From the NCBI GenBank assembly GCA_029550345.1, contig JAKPHK010000068.1:124001-188000 (forward strand): 64,000 nt of DNA, given 5' to 3'. The notes under the pieces are model-generated. The model had not been told where the DNA came from and searched no databases. It saw nothing but the letters and a program-made list of their open reading frames with translations. A program made the translations under genes and the position numbers. Positions 27,644-35,567 of this stretch are shown one piece after another. The first letter of the stretch is position 1, and each line of letters opens with the position of its first letter. Source of the DNA: Pseudomonadota bacterium. Its GTDB lineage: Bacteria > Pseudomonadota > Alphaproteobacteria > Sphingomonadales > Sphingomonadaceae.

Positions 27644-29050
27644 TCAATCCCCGGTCAGGATCCGATCGACCAGTTGCTTCACCGTGGGGGTGAAGTTGTT
27701 CGAATAGAACGGGTCGGTCTTGAAATTGTGCGCGGCGTGGCCGGCGAACATCAGGTTCTGGTTGATGTCTTCGCCGTGGACAATCGCCTTCAGGGTCTTC
27801 TGGATGCAGAAGCTGCGCGGATCGGCCAGATAGCCGGTGGTGTAATCATCGTGGTCTTTCCATGACGAGAACCCGCAGTGTGAAAGGCAGCCCATGCAGT
27901 CTTTCTGGTCCTTCTGGATCTCGCCGCGCTCTTCCTCGGTCACGAAGATGATCGTGTCGTCCGGGGTGCGGATGCCTTCCTTGAAGCCCTGGGCAACCCA
28001 GCCGCGGGCGCGCTCCAGATCGGCCGGGGCAACCCAGAAGTTCTTGTTGCCGACGCCCACGTCCAGCCGCGCGGTATGTTCGCCCGCTTCGACCTTGGAA
28101 TAAGGGATCTGCCGCTCGCTGCGCGCTTCCAGGTTGCGCAGGAACGGGTTACGCACCGCAGAGCTGTAAAAGCCGGTTGGCGAGAAACGGTGCAGCAGGA
28201 TGTCGCCTTCGTTCAGGGTGCGCAGGTGATCCTTCCAGGCCTGCGGAATCGGGCTTTCCTGCGTCAGCAGCGGGCGGGTGCCGTACTGGAACACGATCTG
28301 GCCGAGTTCGGGATTGTCGATCCAGTTTTCCCAATCGCGCAGATACCAGACCCCGCCGGCCATGACGATCGGCACGCTATCGGCAATGCCTTCGGCCCGC
28401 ATCGTATCGCGCAGCGCCTTGACCCGGGGATAGGGGTCTTGCGGCTGCAGCGGGTCTTCGGCGTTGGACAGGCCGTTGTGCCCGCCCGCCAGCCAGGGGT
28501 CTTCATAGACCACCGCACCCATCAGATCGGCGACCTTGTGATAGGCCCGCTTCCACAGCGCGCGGAAGGCCCGGGCAGAGCTGATGATCGGCAGATAGTT
28601 GACGTTGAACCGCGCCGCGATTTCAGAAAGCTTGTAGGGCATCCCGGCACCGCAGGTCACGCCGGTTACCAGCCCCTTGGTGCGCTCCAGCACGCCTTCC
28701 AGCACCTGCTGCGCGCCGCCCATTTCCCACAGCACATTGATGTTGATCGCACCATTTCCGCCGGCGATGTCATAGGCCCGGCGAACCTGCTCCACACCGC
28801 CCTTGATACCATAGGCGACCAGTTCTTCATGACGGTCCTTACGCGCCGCGCCGTGATAGGGCTGATCGCAGATATTGCCGTTCTCGTCATAGAAATCGGC
28901 GTTAACGGCGCTGACCGTACCGATGCCGCCAGCCGCAGCCCAGGCGCCCGAGCTGGCATGGTTGGAAACGGCCACGCCCTTCCCGCCTTCGACCAGCGGC
29001 CAGACTTCACGTCCGCCATACAGAATCGGCTTCAGCCCCTTGAAACTCAT
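27644..29050 (-). CDS. Nitronate monooxygenase-like FMN enzyme with C-terminal cysteine cluster
   Basis: A 468-residue protein resembling NPD/nitronate-monooxygenase (2-nitropropane dioxygenase) enzymes, which use FMN to oxidise alkyl nitronates; the family also contains flavin-dependent oxidoreductases of unknown substrate. Glycine-rich stretches such as GLVTGVTCGAGMPYKL and PIVMAGGVW lie in the TIM-barrel region. Unlike typical members it carries Cys385, Cys388, Cys392 and Cys415 near the C-terminus, a pattern that could bind a metal or iron-sulfur cluster. The start at 29050 overlaps the upstream methyltransferase stop as ATGA. Confidence 0.78.
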   Translation of the reverse strand: MSFKGLKPILYGGREVWPLVEGGKGVAVSNHASSGAWAAAGGIGTVSAVNADFYDENGNICDQPYHGAARKDRHEELVAYGIKGGVEQVRRAYDIAGGNGAININVLWEMGGAQQVLEGVLERTKGLVTGVTCGAGMPYKLSEIAARFNVNYLPIISSARAFRALWKRAYHKVADLMGAVVYEDPWLAGGHNGLSNAEDPLQPQDPYPRVKALRDTMRAEGIADSVPIVMAGGVWYLRDWENWIDNPELGQIVFQYGTRPLLTQESPIPQAWKDHLRTLNEGDILLHRFSPTGFYSSAVRNPFLRNLEARSERQIPYSKVEAGEHTARLDVGVGNKNFWVAPADLERARGWVAQGFKEGIRTPDDTIIFVTEEERGEIQKDQKDCMGCLSHCGFSSWKDHDDYTTGYLADPRSFCIQKTLKAIVHGEDINQNLMFAGHAAHNFKTDPFYSNNFTPTVKQLVDRILTGD

Positions 29051-29778
29051 TGCGTCCCCGTCTTTCCAGTCGCCATGTTGCACGGCTTGATCGCTTGCGG
29101 CTCCGGCCGCGGCCCTACCGCCTCAAACGAGGCGTAATATCCATTGAGTTCCGGCTTACGGACAAATTCAACCAGGCGAAAGCCCAGCGCCGCGAATTCG
29201 CAGAACAAAAGATCTGGCGGAATTCCATGCCGATCGGTCGCCCGATCAACGTCAACCACCACCACCTGCCCGCCCGGCTTCAATGCCGGGCGCAGATGCC
29301 ACAGGAAGGCATAGGGCTCTGTCACCTCATGGTACATATGGACCATGAATACGCGGTCGAAACTGGCCGCAGGCAGCCGCGGATCGGCTTCGCCGCCAAG
29401 CTTGATCGAAACGTTGTCCAGCCGTTCGCGCTCAACCCGCAGGCCCAGGCGGTTGAGCGTCGACTGGTCGATATCCTGCGCCAGGACGCGCCCCTTGGGG
29501 CCGACCCGTTCAGCCAAGCGAACGGTGTAATACCCCTCACCCGCGCCGATATCGGCAACGGTTGTCCCCGCGCCGATCCGGGCCAGGTCCATCACCACCT
29601 TTGCCTCACCCAGATTATCGCGCTGGTCTTCGTCGGAAAATTCGTTGGCCGCCACCGTCGAAACCGGACGGAACGCCTTGGGGAAATCGCGCGCGCCTTC
29701 GGGCCGGGCCGTATCAACCGCCTGGCTGTTGCATCCAGCCAGAGCCAGCAAGATCAAGGCGGCGAGGCGGCGCTTCAA
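29047..29778 (-). CDS. Putative lipid-anchored class I SAM-dependent methyltransferase
   Basis: A 243-residue protein whose N-terminus looks like a lipoprotein signal ([16 protein letters not shown], lipobox LAGC at Cys16). The rest shows the class I methyltransferase core: motif [16 protein letters not shown], an acidic post-I strand (AQDID), and a post-motif region [23 protein letters not shown] is normally cytosolic, so an exported or lipid-anchored methyltransferase is unexpected; if the signal peptide is inaccurate it may be a cytosolic enzyme. ATGA overlaps join it to prfB and to the nitronate monooxygenase gene. Confidence 0.75.
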   Translation of the reverse strand: MKRRLAALILLALAGCNSQAVDTARPEGARDFPKAFRPVSTVAANEFSDEDQRDNLGEAKVVMDLARIGAGTTVADIGAGEGYYTVRLAERVGPKGRVLAQDIDQSTLNRLGLRVERERLDNVSIKLGGEADPRLPAASFDRVFMVHMYHEVTEPYAFLWHLRPALKPGGQVVVVDVDRATDRHGIPPDLLFCEFAALGFRLVEFVRKPELNGYYASFEAVGPRPEPQAIKPCNMATGKTGTQ

Positions 29779-30902
29779 TCAACGTCCTCCACATCGACCT
29801 TTTCGCCGGTAACGCGCTGGGCCAGTGCCGCCGCCATGAACGGATCGAGCGCACCATCCAGCACATCCGACGGCGTTGGACTGGTAACCCCGGTACGCAG
29901 GTCCTTGACCATCTGATAGGGCTGCAACACGTAGGAACGAATCTGGTGGCCCCAGCCGATCTCGGTCTTGGCCTGATATTCGCCCGATGCCGCTTCCTCG
30001 CGCTTGCGCAGTTCGGCTTCGTAAAGGCGCGCTTTCAGCATCCCCATCGCGGTGGCGCGGTTCTTGTGCTGGCTGCGGTCGTTCTGGCTGGCCACGACGA
30101 TGCCCGAGGGTACGTGTGTGATCCGGACCGCGGAGTCCGTCGTATTGACGTGCTGCCCGCCCGCGCCCGAGGCCCGATAGGTATCGATCCGTAGATCGCC
30201 TTCGTTGATCTCGATCTCGATATTGTCGTCGATCACCGGATAGACCCAGACGGAGCTGAAGCTGGTGTGGCGGCGGGCCGAACTGTCATAGGGAGAAATC
30301 CGCACCAGCCGGTGCACACCGCTTTCGGTCTTAGCCCAGCCATAGGCGTTCTCACCCTTGACCAGAATCGTCGCGCTCTTGATCCCGGCCTGTTCACCGG
30401 CCTGATACTCAATCGTTTCGACCTTGAACCCGCGCTTTTCAGCCCAGCGGGTATACATCCGAAACAGCATTTCGGCCCAGTCCTGGCTTTCCGTGCCGCC
30501 GGCACCGGCGTGAATTTCGACGAAAGTGTCGTTGCCGTCCGCCTCGCCCGCCAGCAAGGCCTGCACCTTGTCGGCGTCGGCGCGGGCGGACAGCGCCGCG
30601 AGGGCGGCCAGCCCTTCATCGACGGTCGCTTCATCACCTTCCATTTCGCCCAGCTCGACGAACTCGATCGCATCGGCCATCTGGGTGGAGATGTCCTTGA
30701 CGGTGTTGACGGCGCCTTCGAGCCTGCGCCGTTCACGCATCACGGCTTCGGCCTCCTTTGGGTTATCCCAAAGTTTCGGGTCCTCGACCCGGGCGTTGAG
30801 TTCGTCCAGGCGGCGCAGAGCGCGGTCCCAGTCAAGGAACTTGCGGACCAGGGCCATCGCAGCCTCGATCCGGTCAATATGGGCCTGCCCTTCGGCACGC
30901 AT
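29775..30902 (-). CDS. prfB: Peptide chain release factor 2
   Basis: A 375-residue class I release factor that terminates translation at UGA and UAA. The GGQ catalytic motif is at residues 248-250. The codon-recognition tripeptide site reads SPY (residues 203-205), common in alphaproteobacterial RF2 rather than the E. coli SPF. No programmed +1 frameshift is needed: the N-terminal frame is continuous. It follows the peroxiredoxin gene on the same strand and overlaps the methyltransferase gene as ATGA. Confidence 0.95.
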   Translation of the reverse strand: MRAEGQAHIDRIEAAMALVRKFLDWDRALRRLDELNARVEDPKLWDNPKEAEAVMRERRRLEGAVNTVKDISTQMADAIEFVELGEMEGDEATVDEGLAALAALSARADADKVQALLAGEADGNDTFVEIHAGAGGTESQDWAEMLFRMYTRWAEKRGFKVETIEYQAGEQAGIKSATILVKGENAYGWAKTESGVHRLVRISPYDSSARRHTSFSSVWVYPVIDDNIEIEINEGDLRIDTYRASGAGGQHVNTTDSAVRITHVPSGIVVASQNDRSQHKNRATAMGMLKARLYEAELRKREEAASGEYQAKTEIGWGHQIRSYVLQPYQMVKDLRTGVTSPTPSDVLDGALDPFMAAALAQRVTGEKVDVEDVD

Positions 30903-30929
30903 GATGGTTCACTCCGGCAACAATTAAGG

Positions 30930-30962
30930 ACGCCTGTTGGCGTTCTGGCTCCGCTTAGCGGA
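30930..30962 (-). other. Two small hairpins in the prfB leader
   Basis: Between the peroxiredoxin stop and the prfB start there are two short inverted repeats: ACGCC/GGCGT with a 4-base loop (30930-30943) and TCCGC/GCGGA with a 3-base loop (30950-30962). Neither is followed by a U-run on the minus strand. They may weakly insulate or regulate prfB; this is a structural observation, not evidence of function. Confidence 0.35.
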
Positions 30963-30989
30963 AGGCCCCGGATTGTAAAGCGTCGAGGC

Positions 30990-31535
30990 CTAGCGGCGCA
31001 GCGCCTTTACCGCATCCAGGGTCAGTCTGACGTGGTCGCGATAATCCATGTTCGAATGGACCAGCTTGATCCGCCGATCCTTACCGATCACGAACGAGGT
31101 CCGGCTGGCCAGCCCGGTGTCGGATCCATCAGCCTTCTTGAGCGCAACCCCATAGGCGGCAACGATCTGCGGCTTGGCGATGCCCACCGCAAACTTGTCG
31201 CGGCAGGCCTCGCGCGAGAAGCGCTGGAGCGAGGGCAGATCATCAACCGACAGCCCGATCACCGTAGCCCCGGCAGCGGCAAATTCCGGGCTTGCCTCGG
31301 CAAAGGCATGGGCCTCGAGCGTACAGCCCTGGGTGAAGGCCTTGGGGTAGAAATAGAGCACCACCGGCCCCTTGCGCAGCGCCTTTTCCAGGTTGAAGGT
31401 GAACGCCTTTCCGGCCAGCGCGCCCTGGGTGACAAATTGCGGGGCCCGGGCGCCCTGAGGCAGTACGGCAGGGGCAGCAGCCGGGGCGACAAACGCCGCA
31501 ACGGCCAGCGGCAGGGCAAGAAATCTCGTTTTCAT
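30990..31535 (-). CDS. Exported peroxiredoxin (AhpC/TSA family, Bcp-like)
   Basis: A 181-residue protein with a signal peptide (about residues 1-23). The peroxidatic Cys71 sits in YPKAFTQGCTLEAHAF, which resembles the Bcp/PrxQ active site TxxC. A second Cys111 could act as resolving residue, but the distance is larger than in the E. coli Bcp pair. It should reduce peroxides in the periplasm. It lies 42 bases downstream of mrcA and 87 bases upstream of prfB. Confidence 0.85.
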   Translation of the reverse strand: MKTRFLALPLAVAAFVAPAAAPAVLPQGARAPQFVTQGALAGKAFTFNLEKALRKGPVVLYFYPKAFTQGCTLEAHAFAEASPEFAAAGATVIGLSVDDLPSLQRFSREACRDKFAVGIAKPQIVAAYGVALKKADGSDTGLASRTSFVIGKDRRIKLVHSNMDYRDHVRLTLDAVKALRR

Positions 31536-31577
31536 GGCAATCAGAATGCGCTTCGCAGCGGGCCTTGTCCAGCGTGT

Positions 31578-34199
31578 CTATTGGCCCGCGACAGCCGGGT
31601 CAGCGGCGATGGTCGGCGTTGCGGCAGGCGTTTGCGCCGATTGATCGCCTTCCGCCGCTCCGCCTTGCGCAGCCCTGCGCGTCGAACCGCGTCGGATCGA
31701 ATTGAGAAGCGCATCACGCTGTTTGCTCAATTCGTCGCTACTTGGCCCGGTCCGGGCTTCGGATTCAGCCTTGAAAGCCTCCCAGATGATCGAAGATTTG
31801 GGATCGCTGCCGGGCATTCCGTCCAGCACACGTTTTCCGCTAATCCGGTCAACCCTGACCCAGAAGATGCCCTTGGGCGCAACAAAGGGTCGTTCGCTCC
31901 AGCGTGCCCTGGTCGATTGCACGACCTGCTTGAAGATCGGCGCGGCGATGGTACCGCCCTGGGCATAGCCGCCAAGGCTGGTCGGTTTGTCATAGCCGAG
32001 ATAGACCCCGCCGACGATTTCCTGATTGCCGCCGACAAACCACACGTTGGTCGGACCGGATGTCGTCCCGGTTTTCCCGAACAGTGGCAGGTTCAGGTCC
32101 TTGAGCGCGATTGCAGTCCCGCGTGTGACCACCCCTTCGAGCATATGGACGACCTGGAATGCGGTGCGCGGATCCATCACTTCCTTGCCGCGCGGCGCAA
32201 GCCGCGGCATCGGTTTGCCATCCCACTGCGCCATGTTGCAGTTGTCGCACCGCCGCGTGTCGGCCCGCCAGATCACCTTGCCGTTGCGGTCCTGAATGAA
32301 ATCAATCGTCGAGGACGGATATTGCACGCCGTTGTTGGCCAGCGCGGCATAGGCATTGACCATCTTGAGCACGGTCGTATCGCCCGCCCCCAGCGCAAAC
32401 GAAAGATAGGGTGGATACTTGCCGATGCCGACCCGTTCAAAGGTCTTCACGACGTTATCCATCCCGCTGTCGTTGGCGATCCGCACGGTCATCAGGTTGC
32501 GCGACTGTTCAAGGCCCCAGCGCATCGTATGGGTGCCGCCACCCTGGCTGCCGCCGAAGTTGACGAAGCACTTCTGGCCGAACTTCGATCCCTGATAGAC
32601 GCAGAATTTGCCGTCAACGACCTCACTTGCCGGGCTCATCCCGAAGTCGAGCCCGGTTCCATAGACAAACGGCTTGATCGTGGAGCCTGGCTGGCGCTGC
32701 GCCTGGGTTGCCCGGTTGAAGCTACCAAGGCCGGCATCGAAACCACCCTGGATCGCCAGGACCCTTCCCGAAAAGGCCTCTTCCAGCACCATACCACCGG
32801 AAACCGCCGGAACCACCCGCAGCGCCCAGGCATTGCCCGCCGGGGCGGCCGCGATAACGTCACCCTTGCGCAAGGCATCGGGCGTGCCGATCAGCGGCGC
32901 GGTCTTGCCGTCGGAAAAGCCGATCGTCGCCTTGCTGCCACTGCGCTCGATCACCACGCCGACCCGCCAATCCTGATAGGAAATGGTCTTGCCGGTCGAG
33001 ATCAGCTGGCTTTGCCACTTGTCCTCATCAAGATCGACGTGATCGATCGGCTTGCTGAAGGCGCGTCCGCCGCCATACCGCATCAGGCCCGCGCGCAAGG
33101 AATCCTGGGCGGCCTTCTGCAGTTCAGGATCAAGCGAAGTGCGGACCCACAGCCCGCCATCATAAACGCTGTTCGGCCCGGCCTCGGCATTTTCGCCATA
33201 CTGGTCGATCAGCTGCCGCCGGACTTCTTCCACGAAATAGCCGGTTGAAGGGTCGTAGGCGGCCGAACGCCGGGCGACTATCCCAAGCGGCTGGGCCTTG
33301 GCCGCCGCGGCCTCCGCCTCAGAGACGGCACCATTGCGGACCATCTGATCCAGAATCCAGTTTCGCCGATACAGCGCCCGGTCGGCATTTTTTTCACGGC
33401 CGTAGATTTCCGGCCCCTGTGGCAGCGCCGCCAGAAACGCGCATTCGGCCAGATTGAGGTCGCTGACGGTCTTGCCGAAATAGGCCTGGGCCGCAGCCTC
33501 AACCCCAAAGCTCTGTCGGCCCAGCGGGATCTCGTTAAGGTAGAGCTCAAGGATCTGTTCCTTGCTCAGCACGCCCTCGATACGCCGCGCCAGCACCATT
33601 TCCTTCAGCTTGCGGGTGATGGAATATTCGTTGCCGATCAGGATGTTCTTGGCGACCTGCTGGGTAATGGTCGAACCGCCCTTGGCCCGGGTGCCGGAAC
33701 CCAGCTTGGACACATAGTCAACCACAGCCCCTGCCAGACCACCAAAGTCGATCCCGCCATGCGACCAGAAAGTCCGATCCTCGGCAGAGAGATAGGCATC
33801 GATCAGCGGCTTGGGAAAATCGACATAGCGCAGCTGCACCCGCCGCTCACGCGCGAACGAATAGACGATTTCGCCGTTCACACCGCGCACCATGGTCGGC
33901 ATTCGCGGCTGATAGGTCAGCAGCCGGTCTGCCGAAGGAAGGTTCCAGGTCACCGCGACATACAGCACCGCCAAAGCGGCAAAGCCAGATACCGCCATGT
34001 AGTTCAGAACGCGAAACCGCTTGCTGCTGTCCCACTTGCCCTGATGCCACTGCCCGAAGCGGCTATCGCGCAGCCGGGATCGCAATCCGCCCAGCCGCGA
34101 CCAAAGCGCACCAAATGCGCCTTTCGCACCCGAAAACAGGCCGCGCGCCTCACGCCGGATTCGCAAGTGCACCGATTCAGGTTGGTTGTCGTCAGCCAT
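31578..34199 (-). CDS. mrcA: Penicillin-binding protein 1A (bifunctional transglycosylase/transpeptidase)
   Basis: An 873-residue class A PBP that polymerises and crosslinks peptidoglycan. A single N-terminal membrane anchor lies near residues 67-87. The GT51 domain carries EDRTFWSHGG and KGGSTITQQ motifs, and the transpeptidase domain has SxxK (in GSTIKP, near residue 505) and KTGT (near residue 707). A C-terminal Ala/Gln-rich tail of about 40 residues is polar. The neighbours amiC and prfB match the usual alphaproteobacterial order. Confidence 0.95.
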   Translation of the reverse strand: MADDNQPESVHLRIRREARGLFSGAKGAFGALWSRLGGLRSRLRDSRFGQWHQGKWDSSKRFRVLNYMAVSGFAALAVLYVAVTWNLPSADRLLTYQPRMPTMVRGVNGEIVYSFARERRVQLRYVDFPKPLIDAYLSAEDRTFWSHGGIDFGGLAGAVVDYVSKLGSGTRAKGGSTITQQVAKNILIGNEYSITRKLKEMVLARRIEGVLSKEQILELYLNEIPLGRQSFGVEAAAQAYFGKTVSDLNLAECAFLAALPQGPEIYGREKNADRALYRRNWILDQMVRNGAVSEAEAAAAKAQPLGIVARRSAAYDPSTGYFVEEVRRQLIDQYGENAEAGPNSVYDGGLWVRTSLDPELQKAAQDSLRAGLMRYGGGRAFSKPIDHVDLDEDKWQSQLISTGKTISYQDWRVGVVIERSGSKATIGFSDGKTAPLIGTPDALRKGDVIAAAPAGNAWALRVVPAVSGGMVLEEAFSGRVLAIQGGFDAGLGSFNRATQAQRQPGSTIKPFVYGTGLDFGMSPASEVVDGKFCVYQGSKFGQKCFVNFGGSQGGGTHTMRWGLEQSRNLMTVRIANDSGMDNVVKTFERVGIGKYPPYLSFALGAGDTTVLKMVNAYAALANNGVQYPSSTIDFIQDRNGKVIWRADTRRCDNCNMAQWDGKPMPRLAPRGKEVMDPRTAFQVVHMLEGVVTRGTAIALKDLNLPLFGKTGTTSGPTNVWFVGGNQEIVGGVYLGYDKPTSLGGYAQGGTIAAPIFKQVVQSTRARWSERPFVAPKGIFWVRVDRISGKRVLDGMPGSDPKSSIIWEAFKAESEARTGPSSDELSKQRDALLNSIRRGSTRRAAQGGAAEGDQSAQTPAATPTIAADPAVAGQ

Positions 34200-34246
34200 G
34201 GTCAGCGCGCTCTAGCATGGGGATCGTCGGCATTTCCAGCGGCTTC

Positions 34247-35128
34247 CTATACACCAGCGCCATTCGTTCGGGTCCGCGCAAAAAACGCGCGGATTGCCGT
34301 GCCCATCACCGCCGCAAAGGTCTGCCGCCCCGCCGCAGATGTGAGCCGCGCGACATCGGCAGGGTTGTTTATATAACCGCTTTCAAACAGGATCGAAGGG
34401 ACATCGGGAGACTTCAGGACAGCGAAGGCGGCTGACTGCGCCGCGGTTTCCTTGAACGGCATCCTGCCCTGCCCTTCACGCAGGACCAGTCCGGCGAACA
34501 ACTCCGAATCTGCCTGGGTCTTGCGCTGGGCCAGATCGACCAGCACTGCGCCGACGCTCTGGCCATATTCGCTCATCGCAATGCCGCCGATCTTGTCGGC
34601 CGCATTTTCGCGCGCCGCCATCCGCTCGGCGACCTGATTGCTGCCTTTGGCGGAAAGCGTATAGACCGTGGCACCGATCGCCCCGCTGCTCACCTCGGTG
34701 CTGTCGGCATGGATGGAAATGAACAGATCCGCCCCCAGCTGCCGCGCGATCGCCGATCGTTCCCCCAGGAACAGATACCGATCGTCCCCGCGGGTCAGCG
34801 CCACCCGAACCCCGCCCTTGCGCAGCAACTCGTCCTTCAGCGCCAGAGCGAGAGCCAGGGTCAGATCCTTTTCGCGGGTTGTGCCAGCACCGGCGCCGGG
34901 ATCCTTTCCGCCATGGCCGGCATCGATCACCACCAAGGGGCGCGTGGAATCAACAGGCCCTTCAATCTTCGGCAGCGCAGCCATGGCCTCGGGCTCGGGA
35001 AGATCGACCTTTACGACATAGTCGTAACCCCGGCCCACCGTGCCAAAAGTCCGATCGGCAAGGATCATCGCGGCAAACACCGCAACGGGTGCCAGAACGA
35101 TCAGAAGCAGGAGCAGGAAGCGGCGCAT
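34247..35128 (-). CDS. amiC: N-acetylmuramoyl-L-alanine amidase (Amidase_3)
   Basis: A 293-residue enzyme that cleaves the amide bond between N-acetylmuramic acid and L-alanine during cell separation. An N-terminal hydrophobic segment (residues 1-25) is followed by a linker of about 40 residues and the zinc amidase domain. Conserved zinc ligands and active-site residues are in VVIDAGHGGKDPGA, SIHADS and FESGYINN. It lacks the AMIN domain found in E. coli AmiC. It lies 47 bases upstream of mrcA and is divergent from rne. Confidence 0.93.
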   Translation of the reverse strand: MRRFLLLLLIVLAPVAVFAAMILADRTFGTVGRGYDYVVKVDLPEPEAMAALPKIEGPVDSTRPLVVIDAGHGGKDPGAGAGTTREKDLTLALALALKDELLRKGGVRVALTRGDDRYLFLGERSAIARQLGADLFISIHADSTEVSSGAIGATVYTLSAKGSNQVAERMAARENAADKIGGIAMSEYGQSVGAVLVDLAQRKTQADSELFAGLVLREGQGRMPFKETAAQSAAFAVLKSPDVPSILFESGYINNPADVARLTSAAGRQTFAAVMGTAIRAFFARTRTNGAGV

Positions 35129-35567
35129 CTATGCCGCACTTAGTCCGCGCGCCAGGCGGGCGCAATCACCTTGCCGCAGACACGAAGCGGTGCTAGGCAC
35201 CCGCCAACCTTAAGCGGAAGTCTTTAAGACAATCGGCTTAATGGGGGGAGAATCCGGGGATAGTTAGCCCGGATCAATCAGGTTGATGCCGTAATGAGAA
35301 GTCTTTTGCCGTCCTGTCTGCCGCAAGCCCACGGGGCCGCGGCAGTGCTGGCGGCAGACCGGGTGCGCTCGATTTCGCCGCACCATCCCCTTGCAGCAGA
35401 CACACACGTCGCCGCCGAAACGCACCACGTCTTCGGCCCGTCCATCGTTACCGCGCGCGCATTCCGGGTGAGCCCGATCGCAAGCGGACGTTTCGTACAC
35501 AGCCGCGCCACCCCGGCGATTGCCCGAACAGGGCCGATCGCCGTTTGGCGCGCACGGAGAATTCATA
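35129..35567. other. Long amiC-rne intergenic region, probable rne leader
   Basis: This 439-base stretch separates the divergent amiC and rne genes and holds no gene I would defend. Three TTAA tetranucleotides stand at 35210, 35224 and 35238, 14 bases apart. Downstream, ATCCGGG (35252-35258) and CCCGGAT (35268-35274) form a 7-base stem with a 9-base loop. From about 35280 to 35560 the sequence is G+C-rich, consistent with a long untranslated rne leader. RNase E is known to autoregulate through its leader in E. coli; whether that applies here is unknown. Confidence 0.5.

Noticed and set aside
29775..30902. Programmed frameshift in prfB
   Set aside because: The reading frame is continuous from the N-terminus, with no internal TGA; alphaproteobacterial prfB commonly lacks the frameshift.
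30267..33248. Very long plus-strand open frame (about 990 codons) opposite prfB, peroxiredoxin and mrcA
   Set aside because: Its translation is composed of Arg, His, Pro and Gly typical of an antisense frame in G+C-rich DNA and matches no family; the minus-strand genes are certain.
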